A stretch of 64,000 bases of DNA from Tissierellales bacterium (GCA_018433765.1 JAHDQO010000001.1:248001-312000); one strand, 5' to 3'. Counted from the stretch's first letter, positions 52,458 through 61,587 are shown. The notes: generated by a model not told the origin, from the sequence alone. Made by a program: numbers and translations.

Positions 52458-53504
52458 ATGAAAAAATTAATAAGTTTTATACTAGTGTTTAGCTTAATTA
52501 TAACTGTACCAGTTTTTGCAAAAGAATCAACAAAATTAAATTTAGATGAAAGAAATTTAAAAGAAAATATTAAAACATTGCAGGATATAGATGTATATTT
52601 AACAGAAGCAAATGATACTTTTTTAGAAAAAGTAACAACTACTAAAATTGAAGAACTTAATAAAGTCTTACCAAAGTATAATTTAGAAAATAAAAATATT
52701 TATAACGGTATAAATAACATAATAAAATTAGAATCTAAACAAAAACAAACTTTAATTAATAAAAGAATACTTGATAATACCATTGAGCAAATAGAAGTTT
52801 TACAGGAAAAAAATATTAAAGTTAAATCAGTTAATGTAATTTTACCTGTAGATAGTAGTGAAAATATTTTACAAAGTAAAAGTAGTGAAGATGATTTTTA
52901 TAATATTTCTAAACCATGGGGATACAGTGATGGATTCAATTTTAGATATTTTTATACAAGTATTGAAGTTGAAAGTGGAGAGGTTGATTTAGTTGATAAA
53001 TATGGTACGAATGCTGTAAGTATTCTTGGAAGAAATCTAGTAGAATTTGCTGTATCAGAAATAATAGGGAGTGCATTGGGTGATTTGGCTACATATTTAG
53101 ACTTGCTATCTAATATATTTAGTGATTTTAGTAATTTAAATGTTACAATTGATACAGCAAATGAGGAAAAATTATGCTATAATTTTGATGGTGTTATAAA
53201 TTATAAAAATATTGTAATTGAAGATATTGATAATAAAATTGATGGGTATACTTATTATCCATGGGGTTTTATCTCAAAAATTAATGGAAACCAAAATTAT
53301 AGACATGTATATAATGTTGAAGAGCCAGGAGGATCTTTAAAGAGAAAAACTGAATATACTGAAGGTGAAGATGTAGATGAGAAAACAAGTGGATTTAGTG
53401 ATGCCTTTAATGTTTTTGATAATACTATTGAATATTATAATTATTTAGGATACCATCAATATATTGAAGAAATTAATTATAAAATTAATTTTAAAAAAGA
53501 TTAA
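52458..53504 (+). CDS. Secreted protein of unknown family (paralogue A)
   Basis: 348 residues. A cleavable signal peptide MKKLISFILVFSLIITVPVFA precedes a Lys/Glu-rich helical region (25-120). A beta-rich C-terminal part follows (PWGYSDGFNFRYFYTSIEVE; KIDGYTYYPWGFISKINGNQ; NVEEPGGSLKRKTEYTEG). AGAAGGAGG precedes the ATG. It shares its C-terminal half with the next gene. I do not recognise the family. Expression from a promoter with LytTR-like repeats next to TCS 2 suggests it is an output of that system, perhaps an effector or immunity factor. Confidence 0.75.
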   Translation: MKKLISFILVFSLIITVPVFAKESTKLNLDERNLKENIKTLQDIDVYLTEANDTFLEKVTTTKIEELNKVLPKYNLENKNIYNGINNIIKLESKQKQTLINKRILDNTIEQIEVLQEKNIKVKSVNVILPVDSSENILQSKSSEDDFYNISKPWGYSDGFNFRYFYTSIEVESGEVDLVDKYGTNAVSILGRNLVEFAVSEIIGSALGDLATYLDLLSNIFSDFSNLNVTIDTANEEKLCYNFDGVINYKNIVIEDIDNKIDGYTYYPWGFISKINGNQNYRHVYNVEEPGGSLKRKTEYTEGEDVDEKTSGFSDAFNVFDNTIEYYNYLGYHQYIEEINYKINFKKD

Positions 53505-53515
53505 ATAAGTGATTA

Positions 53516-53555
53516 AAAACATACAAATACATAACTATGTATTTGTATGTTTTAT
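53516..53555 (+). terminator. Strong hairpin between the two secreted-protein genes
   Basis: Perfect 18-bp inverted repeat AAAACATACAAATACATA (53516-53533) / 53536-53553, ending in TTTT. Ends or attenuates transcription after paralogue A. Confidence 0.85.
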
Positions 53556-53601
53556 AACAAGTTAGTTTTTTCAATATTATAAATTTTAAGGATGTAATAA
53601 A

Positions 53602-54531
53602 ATGAAAAACAAAACAAAGATTATTTTAGTTGTATTGATAATATTAATATTTTTAATAGTATTAATGAATAGTTTAGGCAACGATAAAATCTGGTACAGG
53701 CAAAAGAATATATCAGATAAAACGTCAGATTTATTGATAATAATCAATATACCTATAAAAATATATAATACAAATGAATCGGAATATAATTTATCTTTTA
53801 AAGAAACTATTAAATTGTATAATAATACAGTAATTTTAGATAGTTCATTGGAAAATATAAAAAGATTATTAAGATACGGATATAAAATAAATAATGTTAG
53901 AATTATAATTCCAGAAGTTTCATATAAATATTTACTCACTCAATATGAAGATAAAGATTACTATAATAAAATGAGTAAATCAGTTTATAGCAATATTGGT
54001 AATTTTAAATATTATAGTACACAAATTTCAATTTCAATTGATAGCATTGATTTAACAAAAGATTACAATGAAAATAAAACAATAAGATACATAAAAAATC
54101 TGTTTAAAATTGATGACAAAATGAATAATATTAAGAATTTATTAAAAATCGACAATAATGTAACTATAAAAAAAGCTAAAGAAACTATAGTTAAATTTGA
54201 ATACTCAGGTTTTTTAAATTTAAAAAATTTCATAATACTAGATGAAAAAAATAAAGTGAATAATTATAAATATTATCCTTATGGCTGGTCTGAAGCTATT
54301 GAAGGTATTGAAACATATAAAAATGTATACAACACTAAAGATTATAATGGAGCTAATAAAAGAGAAATTAAGATAACAGAAGAATATGTAGATGTAAAAT
54401 CAGAAACCTATAATATTTCAGAAAATTTATATGATTTAATATACAATAAATACAAGGAAAATGGCTTTAGCTTTTTTATAGATAGAGTAAAAATTAATGA
54501 TTTAATTATTGAAAAAAACATTGAGCATTAG
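53602..54531 (+). CDS. Membrane-anchored paralogue of the preceding secreted protein
   Basis: 309 residues. An N-terminal membrane anchor (KIILVVLIILIFLIVLM, about 6-22) without a clear cleavage site replaces the cleavable signal of paralogue A. The outer domain keeps the shared features: ESTQ-free helical part, then TQISISIDSIDLTKDYNEN, YKYYPYGWSEAIEGIE, YKNVYNTKDYNGANKREIKI. A secreted form plus an anchored form of one family side by side suggests a partner or immunity relation, but function is unknown. AAGGATG precedes the start. Confidence 0.7.
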   Translation: MKNKTKIILVVLIILIFLIVLMNSLGNDKIWYRQKNISDKTSDLLIIINIPIKIYNTNESEYNLSFKETIKLYNNTVILDSSLENIKRLLRYGYKINNVRIIIPEVSYKYLLTQYEDKDYYNKMSKSVYSNIGNFKYYSTQISISIDSIDLTKDYNENKTIRYIKNLFKIDDKMNNIKNLLKIDNNVTIKKAKETIVKFEYSGFLNLKNFIILDEKNKVNNYKYYPYGWSEAIEGIETYKNVYNTKDYNGANKREIKITEEYVDVKSETYNISENLYDLIYNKYKENGFSFFIDRVKINDLIIEKNIEH

Positions 54532-54620
54532 GAAGCAGTCTGTTTTTATAAATAAATAAGTAAATATTTCATTTAATTATTTTAAATTTATAAAATATAA
54601 TAAATAAATGATGTAGAACA

Positions 54621-54941
54621 ATGGAATTTAGGATAATACGTTTTAGAATTATTTATCTTCTTATTTTGTTTTCAGTTATAGCTTTATTTATGGATGAAAT
54701 AGTAGGTACAAATAAAACATATTTTATTTTAAATATATTAAAGCCATTAATATTGTTATTTATTAGTATTCGATATATTAAGCAGTCCTTAAATGATTTT
54801 TCTATATTAAAAAAAGATGAAAGTTTTTGTGATGATAAAGACATAATGAATTTTTTACTTAGCAATTATACAAGAAAATTACTACAGCTAACTTTTGTAA
54901 ATTATGCATTTTATTTTATTATTGGAGCTATATGTAAATAA
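54621..54941 (+). CDS. Small membrane protein, unknown
   Basis: 106 residues with three hydrophobic segments (about 8-25, 35-52 and 88-104) and a charged loop (KKDESFCDDKDIMNF). No family recognised. No clear ribosome site, which lowers confidence in the start. It follows the tandem unknown genes in the same direction, so it may belong with them; small membrane proteins in bacteriocin loci are often immunity proteins (inference only). Confidence 0.5.
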   Translation: MEFRIIRFRIIYLLILFSVIALFMDEIVGTNKTYFILNILKPLILLFISIRYIKQSLNDFSILKKDESFCDDKDIMNFLLSNYTRKLLQLTFVNYAFYFIIGAICK

Positions 54942-55019
54942 TTTACATTTTTTATAATTTATAAATTGTTTATAAATATTTTTAATCACAATAAAAATAT
55001 TAAATTAATAGAAGCGTCT

Positions 55020-55144
55020 AATTAATGCCTCATCTATTATTTAATTCTTTCTATTTTCTTGAATATCAAGGTTTTTATATGTCAAATAACTAAAGCCTTC
55101 TATTATTTCATCACAAGTATAGCCTTCTAGCTTTTTAGCTATAA
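55020..55144 (-). pseudogene. Possible short coding remnant after the DUF4177 gene
   Basis: On the minus strand, a shifted frame directly after the DUF4177 stop reads NVVIAKKLEGYTCDEIIEGF and SYLTYKNLDIQENRKN before a stop, with no start codon. It could be a frameshifted tail or the remains of a neighbour. Weak evidence. Confidence 0.25.
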
Positions 55145-55345
55145 CTACATTTCTTCTTTCTTACAAGTATAAATAATTTTTCTTGTATAACCATTACCTT
55201 GTGTAGTAGTAAAACTACTAATAACTTCCCAGCCTTTTTTACCTAATTCATTAAGTTGGTTTTCTATCATTTGTCTATCAACTTTACCTCCCATAAAAGA
55301 CGATTTAGTATCAAATTCTACTACTTTATAATTCCATTTTTTCAT
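55145..55345 (-). CDS. DUF4177 domain small protein
   Basis: 66 residues: MKKWNYKVVEFD, then IENQLNELGKKGWEVISSFTT and a Lys-rich end. The pattern KxxYKVV...LNxLGxxGWElvs is characteristic of DUF4177 (small alpha/beta proteins of unknown role). AGGAGGAAAAA lies upstream of the ATG. No recognised partners. Confidence 0.75.
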   Translation of the reverse strand: MKKWNYKVVEFDTKSSFMGGKVDRQMIENQLNELGKKGWEVISSFTTTQGNGYTRKIIYTCKKEEM

Positions 55346-55873
55346 AAATTTTTCCTCCTATTATTTAAAAATTATAATTTAATTAAAAGTATCATATACG
55401 GTAAAAAATTTCAACATAAAATGAGAATAGGGGTTGAGAATAGGGGTCAGGCTTGACAAATTGACAAATAGTTTCTATTGATATAGTCAAATAATAAAGG
55501 GACTGAGTTAGTTTCTAGCATTACAAATTTTTTCCATTGTAGGTTTTTACAGATATTAATATAACATATTTTTTTAAATATGAACATTTTTCGTTCCAAT
55601 ATATTATTTTTTTGATAATATATGATATATTAAGCTATGAAGAAAAAAATAATATAAAAGATATAGAGTCTCTTAAAAACTTAAAAAATCTTAAAACATT
55701 AATCTTAAAAGAAAATCCAATTGCTTTAAATCAAGTAAAGAGCATAGAAAAAGAATTAAGATTGAGAAATTTTATATAAATAGTACTTGTATGATAGTTT
55801 TATAGTTGAAGTTATATTAGAATAGAGATATAAAAGAGAACTATATAATAATAAAAAAAGGAAGGTAAGAATA
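55346..55873. other. Gap with repeat-like and leucine-rich-repeat remnants
   Basis: No intact gene. At about 55429-55470 the GAATAGGGGTCAGGCTTGAC run followed by TTGACAAA copies resembles sequences I have seen at the ends of IS200/RAYT-type elements, but no transposase gene is present. At 55630-55779 an open frame without start encodes a leucine-rich-repeat-like tail. A promoter for the next gene was not identified. Confidence 0.45.
55630..55779 (+). pseudogene. C-terminal remnant of a leucine-rich-repeat protein
   Basis: Reads DIESLKNLKNLKTLILKENP then IALNQVKSIEKELRLRNFI and a stop: one LRR unit plus a capping end. There is no start codon or upstream repeats (frame closed at 55540), so it is a decayed end fragment. 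Confidence 0.5.
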
Positions 55874-56218
55874 ATGGCAATAGTTGTAAAAAATAAAGAG
55901 AATAATAGAAAATACATATTATTGGGAACTGGTTTTGGGGCATATAAAGCAGTGAGGCCAAGTTTTTTTGGAGGAAATTTATTACCTCATGAAGAAGAAG
56001 GTACGATTACAATTGTAGCGGTTTGCAATTATAAAGGCGATATAATTTGGATTGAATCTGATAAATTGCAAGTTATTGAAGTGGACGGTATAAAAATTTC
56101 AGAATTAGATATTTACAATGAAGATAAAAATAATGAAGAATTAAGATGCCCAGCTTGTGGGTCAAAAGTTAATAAAAAACAAATATACTGCTCTGCATGT
56201 GGACTAAGACTTTCTTAA
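55874..56218 (+). CDS. Small protein with C-terminal zinc ribbon
   Basis: 114 residues. An N-terminal beta-rich part (KYILLGTGFGAYKAVRPSFF, IVAVCNYKGDIIWIESDKLQ) is followed by a C-terminal zinc ribbon with two CxxC pairs (CPACGSK about 95-101, CSACGLRL about 107-114). AAGGAAGG precedes the start. The zinc ribbon is of the common double-CxxC kind; the N-terminal domain is not recognised. Role unknown. Confidence 0.7.
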   Translation: MAIVVKNKENNRKYILLGTGFGAYKAVRPSFFGGNLLPHEEEGTITIVAVCNYKGDIIWIESDKLQVIEVDGIKISELDIYNEDKNNEELRCPACGSKVNKKQIYCSACGLRLS

Positions 56219-56272
56219 TTTTGCTTGCTCAAAATGTTGGGTAGTGAAAATGAATAAAGCAAAATAATTTTA

Positions 56273-56320
56273 CTGCAATAATAAATATTAGTTAAAAATA
56301 CCTAATATTTATTATTGCAG
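56273..56320. terminator. Bidirectional 19-bp hairpin between convergent genes
   Basis: Perfect 19-bp inverted repeat: CTGCAATAATAAATATTAG (56273-56291) and its complement at 56302-56320, 10-nt loop. It lies between the zinc-ribbon gene (+) and the flavoprotein gene (-). Confidence 0.8.
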
Positions 56321-56323
56321 CAG

Positions 56324-57568
56324 TTATATATCATATTTTTCATTAATGTATTTTTCAATTGTATTTGCTGCTATTTTAGCAGATGCAACAGCTTCTACTA
56401 CTGTTTTAGCTCCAGTTACCACATCACCAGAAGCAAAGACACCTTCTTTAGTGGTTTTTCCTGTTTCATCAATAACTACTAAACCCAATTTATTAAGTTT
56501 AATTCCTTTTGTAGAATTTACTATATTTGATTTAGGACCTTGACTTATAGATATTATTATCGAGTCAGCGGCATAACAGTAATCAGAATCTTCAACTTCT
56601 ATTAGTTTCTCTGTTCCATCTTCGGAAATTACCTCTTTAGTGGTAATAAAATTAACACAGCCATCTTTTATTTCTTTAGGTGCTTTATTAAATTCAAAAT
56701 TTACTCCATCAAATTTGGCATAATTTATCTCATTCTTACTAGAAGGCATATCTTTTTCACCTCTTCTATAAAAAATAGTAACTTCTGAAGATCCACTTCT
56801 GATTGCAGTACGTGCTGAATCAATAGCTACATTTCCCCCACCTATAACGCAAACTTTTTTCCCAATATTGTGCATACTTGGATTTCGTAAATAATCTATA
56901 GCATAGTATACATTTCCTAGACTTTCACCTTTGATATTTAATTTTCTAGGTTTCCATGTGCCAGTAGCAACAAAAATAGCTTTATAACCATCTCTAAACA
57001 AATCATCTAAAGTTAGCACTGGACCTATTAATGTATTAGGTCTAATTTTAACACCCATATTAATGAGTATTTTATAATATTTGTCTAGAATAGATTTGGG
57101 TAAACGAAATTCAGGTATACCATATCTTAATACTCCACCTATTTTATCATGAGATTCAAAAATGGTAATATCATATCCCTTTCTTGCAAGTATAATCGAT
57201 ACTGTAAGACCAGCAGGTCCAGAACCAATTACAGCAACTTTTCTATCAGGATTTATTTCAGGTTTAAAATCAATGTTGTTTAAATAATAATCAGAAACAT
57301 AGTTTTCAATAGAACCATATTGTATTGGATTACCCTTTTTATTTAAAATGCAATGACCTTCGCAATACTCTTCATGAGGACATATTAGTCCTGTAATTAC
57401 AGAAAGAGGATTGTTTTCGAATAGTAATTTACCAGCATCATTAATTTTGTTTTCTTTTAATAATCTTATAGTTTCTTTAATAGGAGTATTAACTGGACAT
57501 CCTTTTTCACAAAAAGGATTTTTGCACTGTAAGCATCTATTGTTTTCTTCATAAATATGTTTAATCAT
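56324..57568 (-). CDS. PreT/GltD-like FAD-dependent pyridine-nucleotide oxidoreductase
   Basis: 414 residues, the length of PreT (NAD-dependent dihydropyrimidine dehydrogenase subunit). N-terminal Fe-S cysteines in CLQCKNPFCEKGCPVNTPI and CPHEEYCEGHC. FAD site VAVIGSGPAGLTVSIILA (about 109-126), NAD(P)H site KVCVIGGGNVAIDSARTA (about 242-259), and C-terminal GVFASGDVVTGAKTVVEA. PreT normally partners PreA, and GltD partners GltB; neither is in the window. It could be an orphan that reduces a flavoprotein or Fe-S enzyme elsewhere. The ATG has GAGGAGATT upstream. Confidence 0.87.
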   Translation of the reverse strand: MIKHIYEENNRCLQCKNPFCEKGCPVNTPIKETIRLLKENKINDAGKLLFENNPLSVITGLICPHEEYCEGHCILNKKGNPIQYGSIENYVSDYYLNNIDFKPEINPDRKVAVIGSGPAGLTVSIILARKGYDITIFESHDKIGGVLRYGIPEFRLPKSILDKYYKILINMGVKIRPNTLIGPVLTLDDLFRDGYKAIFVATGTWKPRKLNIKGESLGNVYYAIDYLRNPSMHNIGKKVCVIGGGNVAIDSARTAIRSGSSEVTIFYRRGEKDMPSSKNEINYAKFDGVNFEFNKAPKEIKDGCVNFITTKEVISEDGTEKLIEVEDSDYCYAADSIIISISQGPKSNIVNSTKGIKLNKLGLVVIDETGKTTKEGVFASGDVVTGAKTVVEAVASAKIAANTIEKYINEKYDI

Positions 57569-58131
57569 AATAAAAAATCTCCTCTTAATTCAAGATACTA
57601 CATTATACATTAGTGGGATATAATGTCAAGGGGTATAAATCAAATTTTCTCAATATATTGAGCCACTGATTACTCTTTTTGTATATATACACAATAATGC
57701 ACTTTTTCAAATAAGTTGTATTTTTTCACGAAATATAGTATATTAAGTTAAAATTAGTAATTTTATGTATGCAGATATATTAACATAAAAAGATAGAAAG
57801 CGCTTTACGGTAATTGCAGCTGCAATAAATTTTTATAATTAGTAAGGAGAAACTTAATTTTAAAGATGTTTTACTAATTTTGTTAAGAGTAATAATAATT
57901 TTTATTGCTGTAAGCGTTAAAAGAGGAGTTTGTGGTTTTACTGGTATTAAGCTAATACTTTTGGCATAAATTTTACTTTATTTGGAGGAATGATAGCCAT
58001 TGACTCTAATTCAGATCTTGGGGGTATTGAATATTTGATTGGATTTATAGGTTTAGTCATTTCTGTTGTTGGTGTAGTTAAAAAAGATAATGTATAGTAT
58101 TCAAATTACAAATTATTAATAAAGTGAGGTA
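57569..58131. other. Gap with a frameshifted small membrane gene
   Basis: The first part (57569-57840) is the AT-rich leader of the flavoprotein gene on the minus strand plus unassigned sequence. The second part carries the broken gene at 57844-58097. No RNA gene or repeat was recognised. Confidence 0.5.
57844..58097 (+). pseudogene. Frameshifted two-helix membrane protein
   Basis: The first frame encodes KEKLNFKDVLLILLRVIIIF, continuing to GFTGIKLILLA and a stop. The next frame then continues in register with NTFGINFTLFGGMIAIDSNS and a hydrophobic end EYLIGFIGLVISVVGVV. A shift near 57948-57960 breaks one ~85-residue protein with two membrane segments. Alternatively the downstream part (ATG 57990, 35 residues, GGAGG just before it) is translated alone. 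Confidence 0.45.
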
Positions 58132-58137
58132 ATGACT

Positions 58138-58599
58138 ATGAAACAATTTTATTTTGATATGAAACAGGCTGACGACTATTTAAAAAAGTGGCAGGGAGTT
58201 TTAAGATTAAAAGATTGGGATATTAAGCTTTATGAAGTAAAGCAGGAATGGAGAAAGACAGGAGATATTAAGATAGACTTAACAGATGGAAAAGCAATAC
58301 TTATGCTAAACAATTTTAATCCAAAGAGTACTAATTTAGAAGAAGTTATTATTCACGAGTTATTACATTTAAGACTTTGGAATATGGATCAAATGATAGA
58401 AGAACTTATAGGTAAAGTTTTTGGTGAAGATGTTAATGAACCTAAGTACCAATTTGCATATGATAAATTTATGGAAGTATTAGAAACAACCGTGGAGAAT
58501 CTAACAAAAGGTTATTTATCACTATCGGGCGATGATAAAGAAATATCATATGGACGAGTACAGAAACAAGTAGATAATGAGTTAGGAATTAATTATTAG
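58138..58599 (+). CDS. SprT-like HELLH zinc metalloprotein
   Basis: 153 residues from ATG 58138; an ATG at 58132 is only 2 nt from the GTGAGGT ribosome site. The single catalytic motif is HELLH in EVIIHELLHLRLWNMDQMIEEL (near residue 70), a short gluzincin/SprT-like arrangement with a possible third ligand further on. The N-terminal part MKQADDYLKKWQGVLRLKDWDI is seen in phage- and mobile-element-associated homologues. Substrate unknown; cytosolic. Confidence 0.7.
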   Translation: MKQFYFDMKQADDYLKKWQGVLRLKDWDIKLYEVKQEWRKTGDIKIDLTDGKAILMLNNFNPKSTNLEEVIIHELLHLRLWNMDQMIEELIGKVFGEDVNEPKYQFAYDKFMEVLETTVENLTKGYLSLSGDDKEISYGRVQKQVDNELGINY

Positions 58600-58663
58600 A
58601 GCTAATATATATTTTCCAAGAAATAACTTATAAATTTAATAAAAAAGGTCAAAATAAAATAGT

Positions 58664-58720
58664 AGTAAATACTAAAAAGAATATATTTTAGAATATACTC
58701 TAATTGGTATTTACTATTTT
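58664..58720 (+). terminator. Terminator after the HELLH gene
   Basis: AGTAAATAC (58664-58672) / GTATTTACT (58707-58715) with a 34-nt structured loop and an ATTTTT tail. It precedes the ABC-2 exporter operon. Confidence 0.6.
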
Positions 58721-58766
58721 TAAAATAAACAGTTATATATTAGTACTATTAATTAAAGGAGTAGCT

Positions 58767-59639
58767 ATGAATGTAATTGAAATTAATAATTTAACAAAGT
58801 ACTATGGGAAGAGTAGAGGAATAATTAATGTATCATTTAATATAAGTGAAGGTGAAATTTTTGGTTTCATAGGTCCAAATGGAGCAGGTAAATCAACAAC
58901 TATACGATTACTACTAGCTTTAATCTATCCAACTAAGGGAAATGCTAAAATTTTCGGTAAAGATTGTATTAAGTATGGTCCTGAGATAAGACAAGAAATT
59001 GGATATTTACCATCAGAAGTATTTTATTATGACAAAATGAAAGTTATTGACTTACTAAAATACTCTGCAAGCTTTTATAAAAAAGACTGCACAGAAAGAC
59101 TGCATGAATTAGCAGAAATTATGGAGCTTGATTTAAATAAAAGAATTGATGACCTTTCTTATGGTAACAAAAAAAAAGTAGGAATTGTGCAGGGACTTTT
59201 ACATAAACCAAAACTTATCATATTGGATGAGCCTACTAGTGGTCTTGATCCTCTTATGCAGCAAAAATTCTTTGATTTAATTAGACTAGAAAATCAAAAT
59301 GGTGCTACTGTTTTATTCTCATCTCACATACTTGGTGAAGTTCAAAAACTATGCACTAGAGTAGCTATAATTAAAGAAGGACAAATAATAACAGTAGAAG
59401 ATATTAAAACTCTCCAAGAAAACAATTACAAGAAAATCAAAGTTAAAGGTAAATATATTACAGAAGAACATTTTAATATGGATGGTGTAAGCAATTTGCA
59501 TAAAAACGAGGATGCAGTTAATTTCTTTTACAAAGGTAATATAAATCAAGTTCTTAAGATAATTAGTTCAAATTTAATATCAGATGTTTTAATAGAAGAA
59601 CCTACTTTAGAAGAAATTTTTATCCATTATTATAGGTAG
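58767..59639 (+). CDS. ABC-2 type exporter ATPase
   Basis: 290 residues from ATG 58767, which has AAAGGAG upstream. Walker A GPNGAGKST (36-44), signature region LSYGNKKKVGIVQGLL (an altered SGGQ: YGNKK), Walker B LIILDEPTSGLDPL, His switch LFSSHILGEV. The C-terminal extension (about 215-290) is typical of the NatA/YtrB-like group. It drives the two permeases that follow. The substrate (drug, lantibiotic-like peptide or ion) cannot be read from the sequence. Confidence 0.9.
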   Translation: MNVIEINNLTKYYGKSRGIINVSFNISEGEIFGFIGPNGAGKSTTIRLLLALIYPTKGNAKIFGKDCIKYGPEIRQEIGYLPSEVFYYDKMKVIDLLKYSASFYKKDCTERLHELAEIMELDLNKRIDDLSYGNKKKVGIVQGLLHKPKLIILDEPTSGLDPLMQQKFFDLIRLENQNGATVLFSSHILGEVQKLCTRVAIIKEGQIITVEDIKTLQENNYKKIKVKGKYITEEHFNMDGVSNLHKNEDAVNFFYKGNINQVLKIISSNLISDVLIEEPTLEEIFIHYYR

Positions 59640-59648
59640 GTGTAAAGA

Positions 59649-60452
59649 ATGAATATATATGTTTTTGAATTCAAGCAAAACTTAAAATCTACAGTTATTT
59701 GGTCTCTATCTGTTAGCGCATTAATACTAATGTTTATGTCAGTATATCAAGGATTTGCAGCAGATACAGAGATTTTAAATGAGCTGTTATTATCATATCC
59801 AGAAGAGTTTTTAAGAGCTTTTGGTATGAGTCGAGAAGTTAATATTGCAAGTGTTCTTGGGTTTGTTAGTATGTTATTTACATTTGTTCAAATTTGTTTA
59901 GCTGTTCAAGCGGCTAATTATGGGTTTTCATTGGTTTCTGTTGAAGAGAGAGAATTAACAGCTGATTTTTTATTGCCAAAACCTGTGAACAGAACTTCAA
60001 TTTTAACTAGTAAACTGTTTGCAGCTGTTACTTGTTTAATCATAACGAATCTAGTTGTGTGGATAAGTACTTTTACATTTATAAATATTTTTAAAGGAGA
60101 ACGTGATTATGATGTAAAAACTTTGATTTTATTGCTTTCAACTATAATATTCTTACAATTGTTTTTCCTCTGTGTTTCAATGTTAATTTCTTTGTTTTTT
60201 AAAAAAATAAAAAGTGTACTTACATTTTCTATGGGATTAGTTTTTGGATTATATATTATAAGTGCTTTTGGAGAAGTGATTGGTGATGCTAATTTTGGAT
60301 ATATTACTCCATTTAAGCATTTTGAAGCAAATTACATTGTAAGTAATAGTAGTTATAATACATCAATGTTTCTTATAGATATTTTTATAATATTAATTTC
60401 TATAATTCTTAGCTATATACTTTACAAAAAAAGAAATATTCAATCAATTTAA
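59649..60452 (+). CDS. ABC-2 type exporter permease A
   Basis: 267 residues with six membrane segments. N-terminus MNIYVFEFKQNLKSTVIWSL, an amphipathic elbow helix, and VEERELTADFLLPKPVNRTSILTSKL in the first cytoplasmic loop. Paralogue of the next gene (MNIFLREIKANLKALFIWS; EERDKTVEFSLTLPISRQKLITSK). Starts 9 bases after the ATPase gene. Together with permease B it forms a heterodimeric channel. Confidence 0.85.
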   Translation: MNIYVFEFKQNLKSTVIWSLSVSALILMFMSVYQGFAADTEILNELLLSYPEEFLRAFGMSREVNIASVLGFVSMLFTFVQICLAVQAANYGFSLVSVEERELTADFLLPKPVNRTSILTSKLFAAVTCLIITNLVVWISTFTFINIFKGERDYDVKTLILLLSTIIFLQLFFLCVSMLISLFFKKIKSVLTFSMGLVFGLYIISAFGEVIGDANFGYITPFKHFEANYIVSNSSYNTSMFLIDIFIILISIILSYILYKKRNIQSI

Positions 60453-60513
60453 TATAAAAATTAGGGTAGTTGATTAAACAAAAAAATTAACAAAATGGAA
60501 GGAATTGATGTAT

Positions 60514-61308
60514 ATGAATATATTTTTAAGAGAGATTAAAGCCAATTTAAAAGCTTTATTCATATGGAGCGGTGTCGTAGTTTTTTATATGATAGTAGGA
60601 TTGACTAAATTTTCTGGTTTTATGAATAACCCTGAGATGTTAGAAATTTTAGACAGTATGCCTCCTGCAATACTATCTGCTTTTAACATGAATGCATTTA
60701 ATCTAACTACATTAAATGGTTTTTATGGAGTAATATTCAGCTATATCACTTTAATTGTTACTATACATGCAGTATTTATAGGAAGTGGAATTATACTTAA
60801 AGAAGAACGTGATAAAACAGTTGAATTTTCTTTGACTTTGCCAATATCCAGACAAAAGCTGATAACTAGTAAAATTTTTGCAGCAGTATTTAATTGCATA
60901 GTATTACTTTTAGTAATACTAATCAGTAACTATTTAAGCGTTTTAAAATACGAACCTGATGAAATTTATTTTAAGTTTGTTGCAGTTTCAATGATTGCTT
61001 TGTTCTGCTTACAGATGATTTTTTTATCCATAGGAGTATTGCTAGCATGTGCAATGAAACAATATAAGAGAGCTAGTTCTGCAGCAGTAGCTATACTTTT
61101 GATAACTTATTTTATGTCTATAATTACTGATTTTACTGATAAATTAGAGTTTTTTAAATACATTTCTCCTTTTAAGTTCTTTAATCCTGTATCTATATTA
61201 AATGAACTAGCAGTAAATATAAATTATGTGCTTATTTCTCTAGGAATTGTTGTTGTTTGCTTAATAGGTGGTTATACTTCTTATTTAAAAAGAGATTTAT
61301 ATGTTTAA
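60514..61308 (+). CDS. ABC-2 type exporter permease B
   Basis: 264 residues from ATG 60514, chosen because it aligns with the start of permease A and lies 10 nt from AAGGA; ATG 60508 or TTG 60505 are possible. Six membrane segments. First loop GIILKEERDKTVEFSLTLPI, then SRQKLITSKIFAAVFN. Last gene of the three-gene exporter operon, closed by a terminator. Confidence 0.85.
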   Translation: MNIFLREIKANLKALFIWSGVVVFYMIVGLTKFSGFMNNPEMLEILDSMPPAILSAFNMNAFNLTTLNGFYGVIFSYITLIVTIHAVFIGSGIILKEERDKTVEFSLTLPISRQKLITSKIFAAVFNCIVLLLVILISNYLSVLKYEPDEIYFKFVAVSMIALFCLQMIFLSIGVLLACAMKQYKRASSAAVAILLITYFMSIITDFTDKLEFFKYISPFKFFNPVSILNELAVNINYVLISLGIVVVCLIGGYTSYLKRDLYV

Positions 61309-61325
61309 TTAAATTATTGAAGAAT

Positions 61326-61363
61326 AAAGTCATGAAGTCTACTTATTATTCATGGCTTTTTTT
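61326..61363 (+). terminator. Terminator of the ABC-2 exporter operon
   Basis: AAAGTCATGAA (61326-61336) / TTCATGGCTTT (61349-61359), 11 pairs with one G-T, 12-nt loop, then TTTT. Confidence 0.85.
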
Positions 61364-61587
61364 GCTGCCAATGTAGTTTATATAAAAGTACAAAATATAA
61401 CCTATTTTTATGTACTTTAATCCATACCAGATTTTTATTGTATACATTAAAATTAAATTGTAGTTTAGATTCAAAACATTTTTAAGTTTTATATTGCTTA
61501 GCCTTTAACCTTGAAAAAGCCAGTCTTTTCTTAGAAACAATCAGGTAAACGTTTTTTTACAAACTAAAAATTGAAAGGAGATAGATA

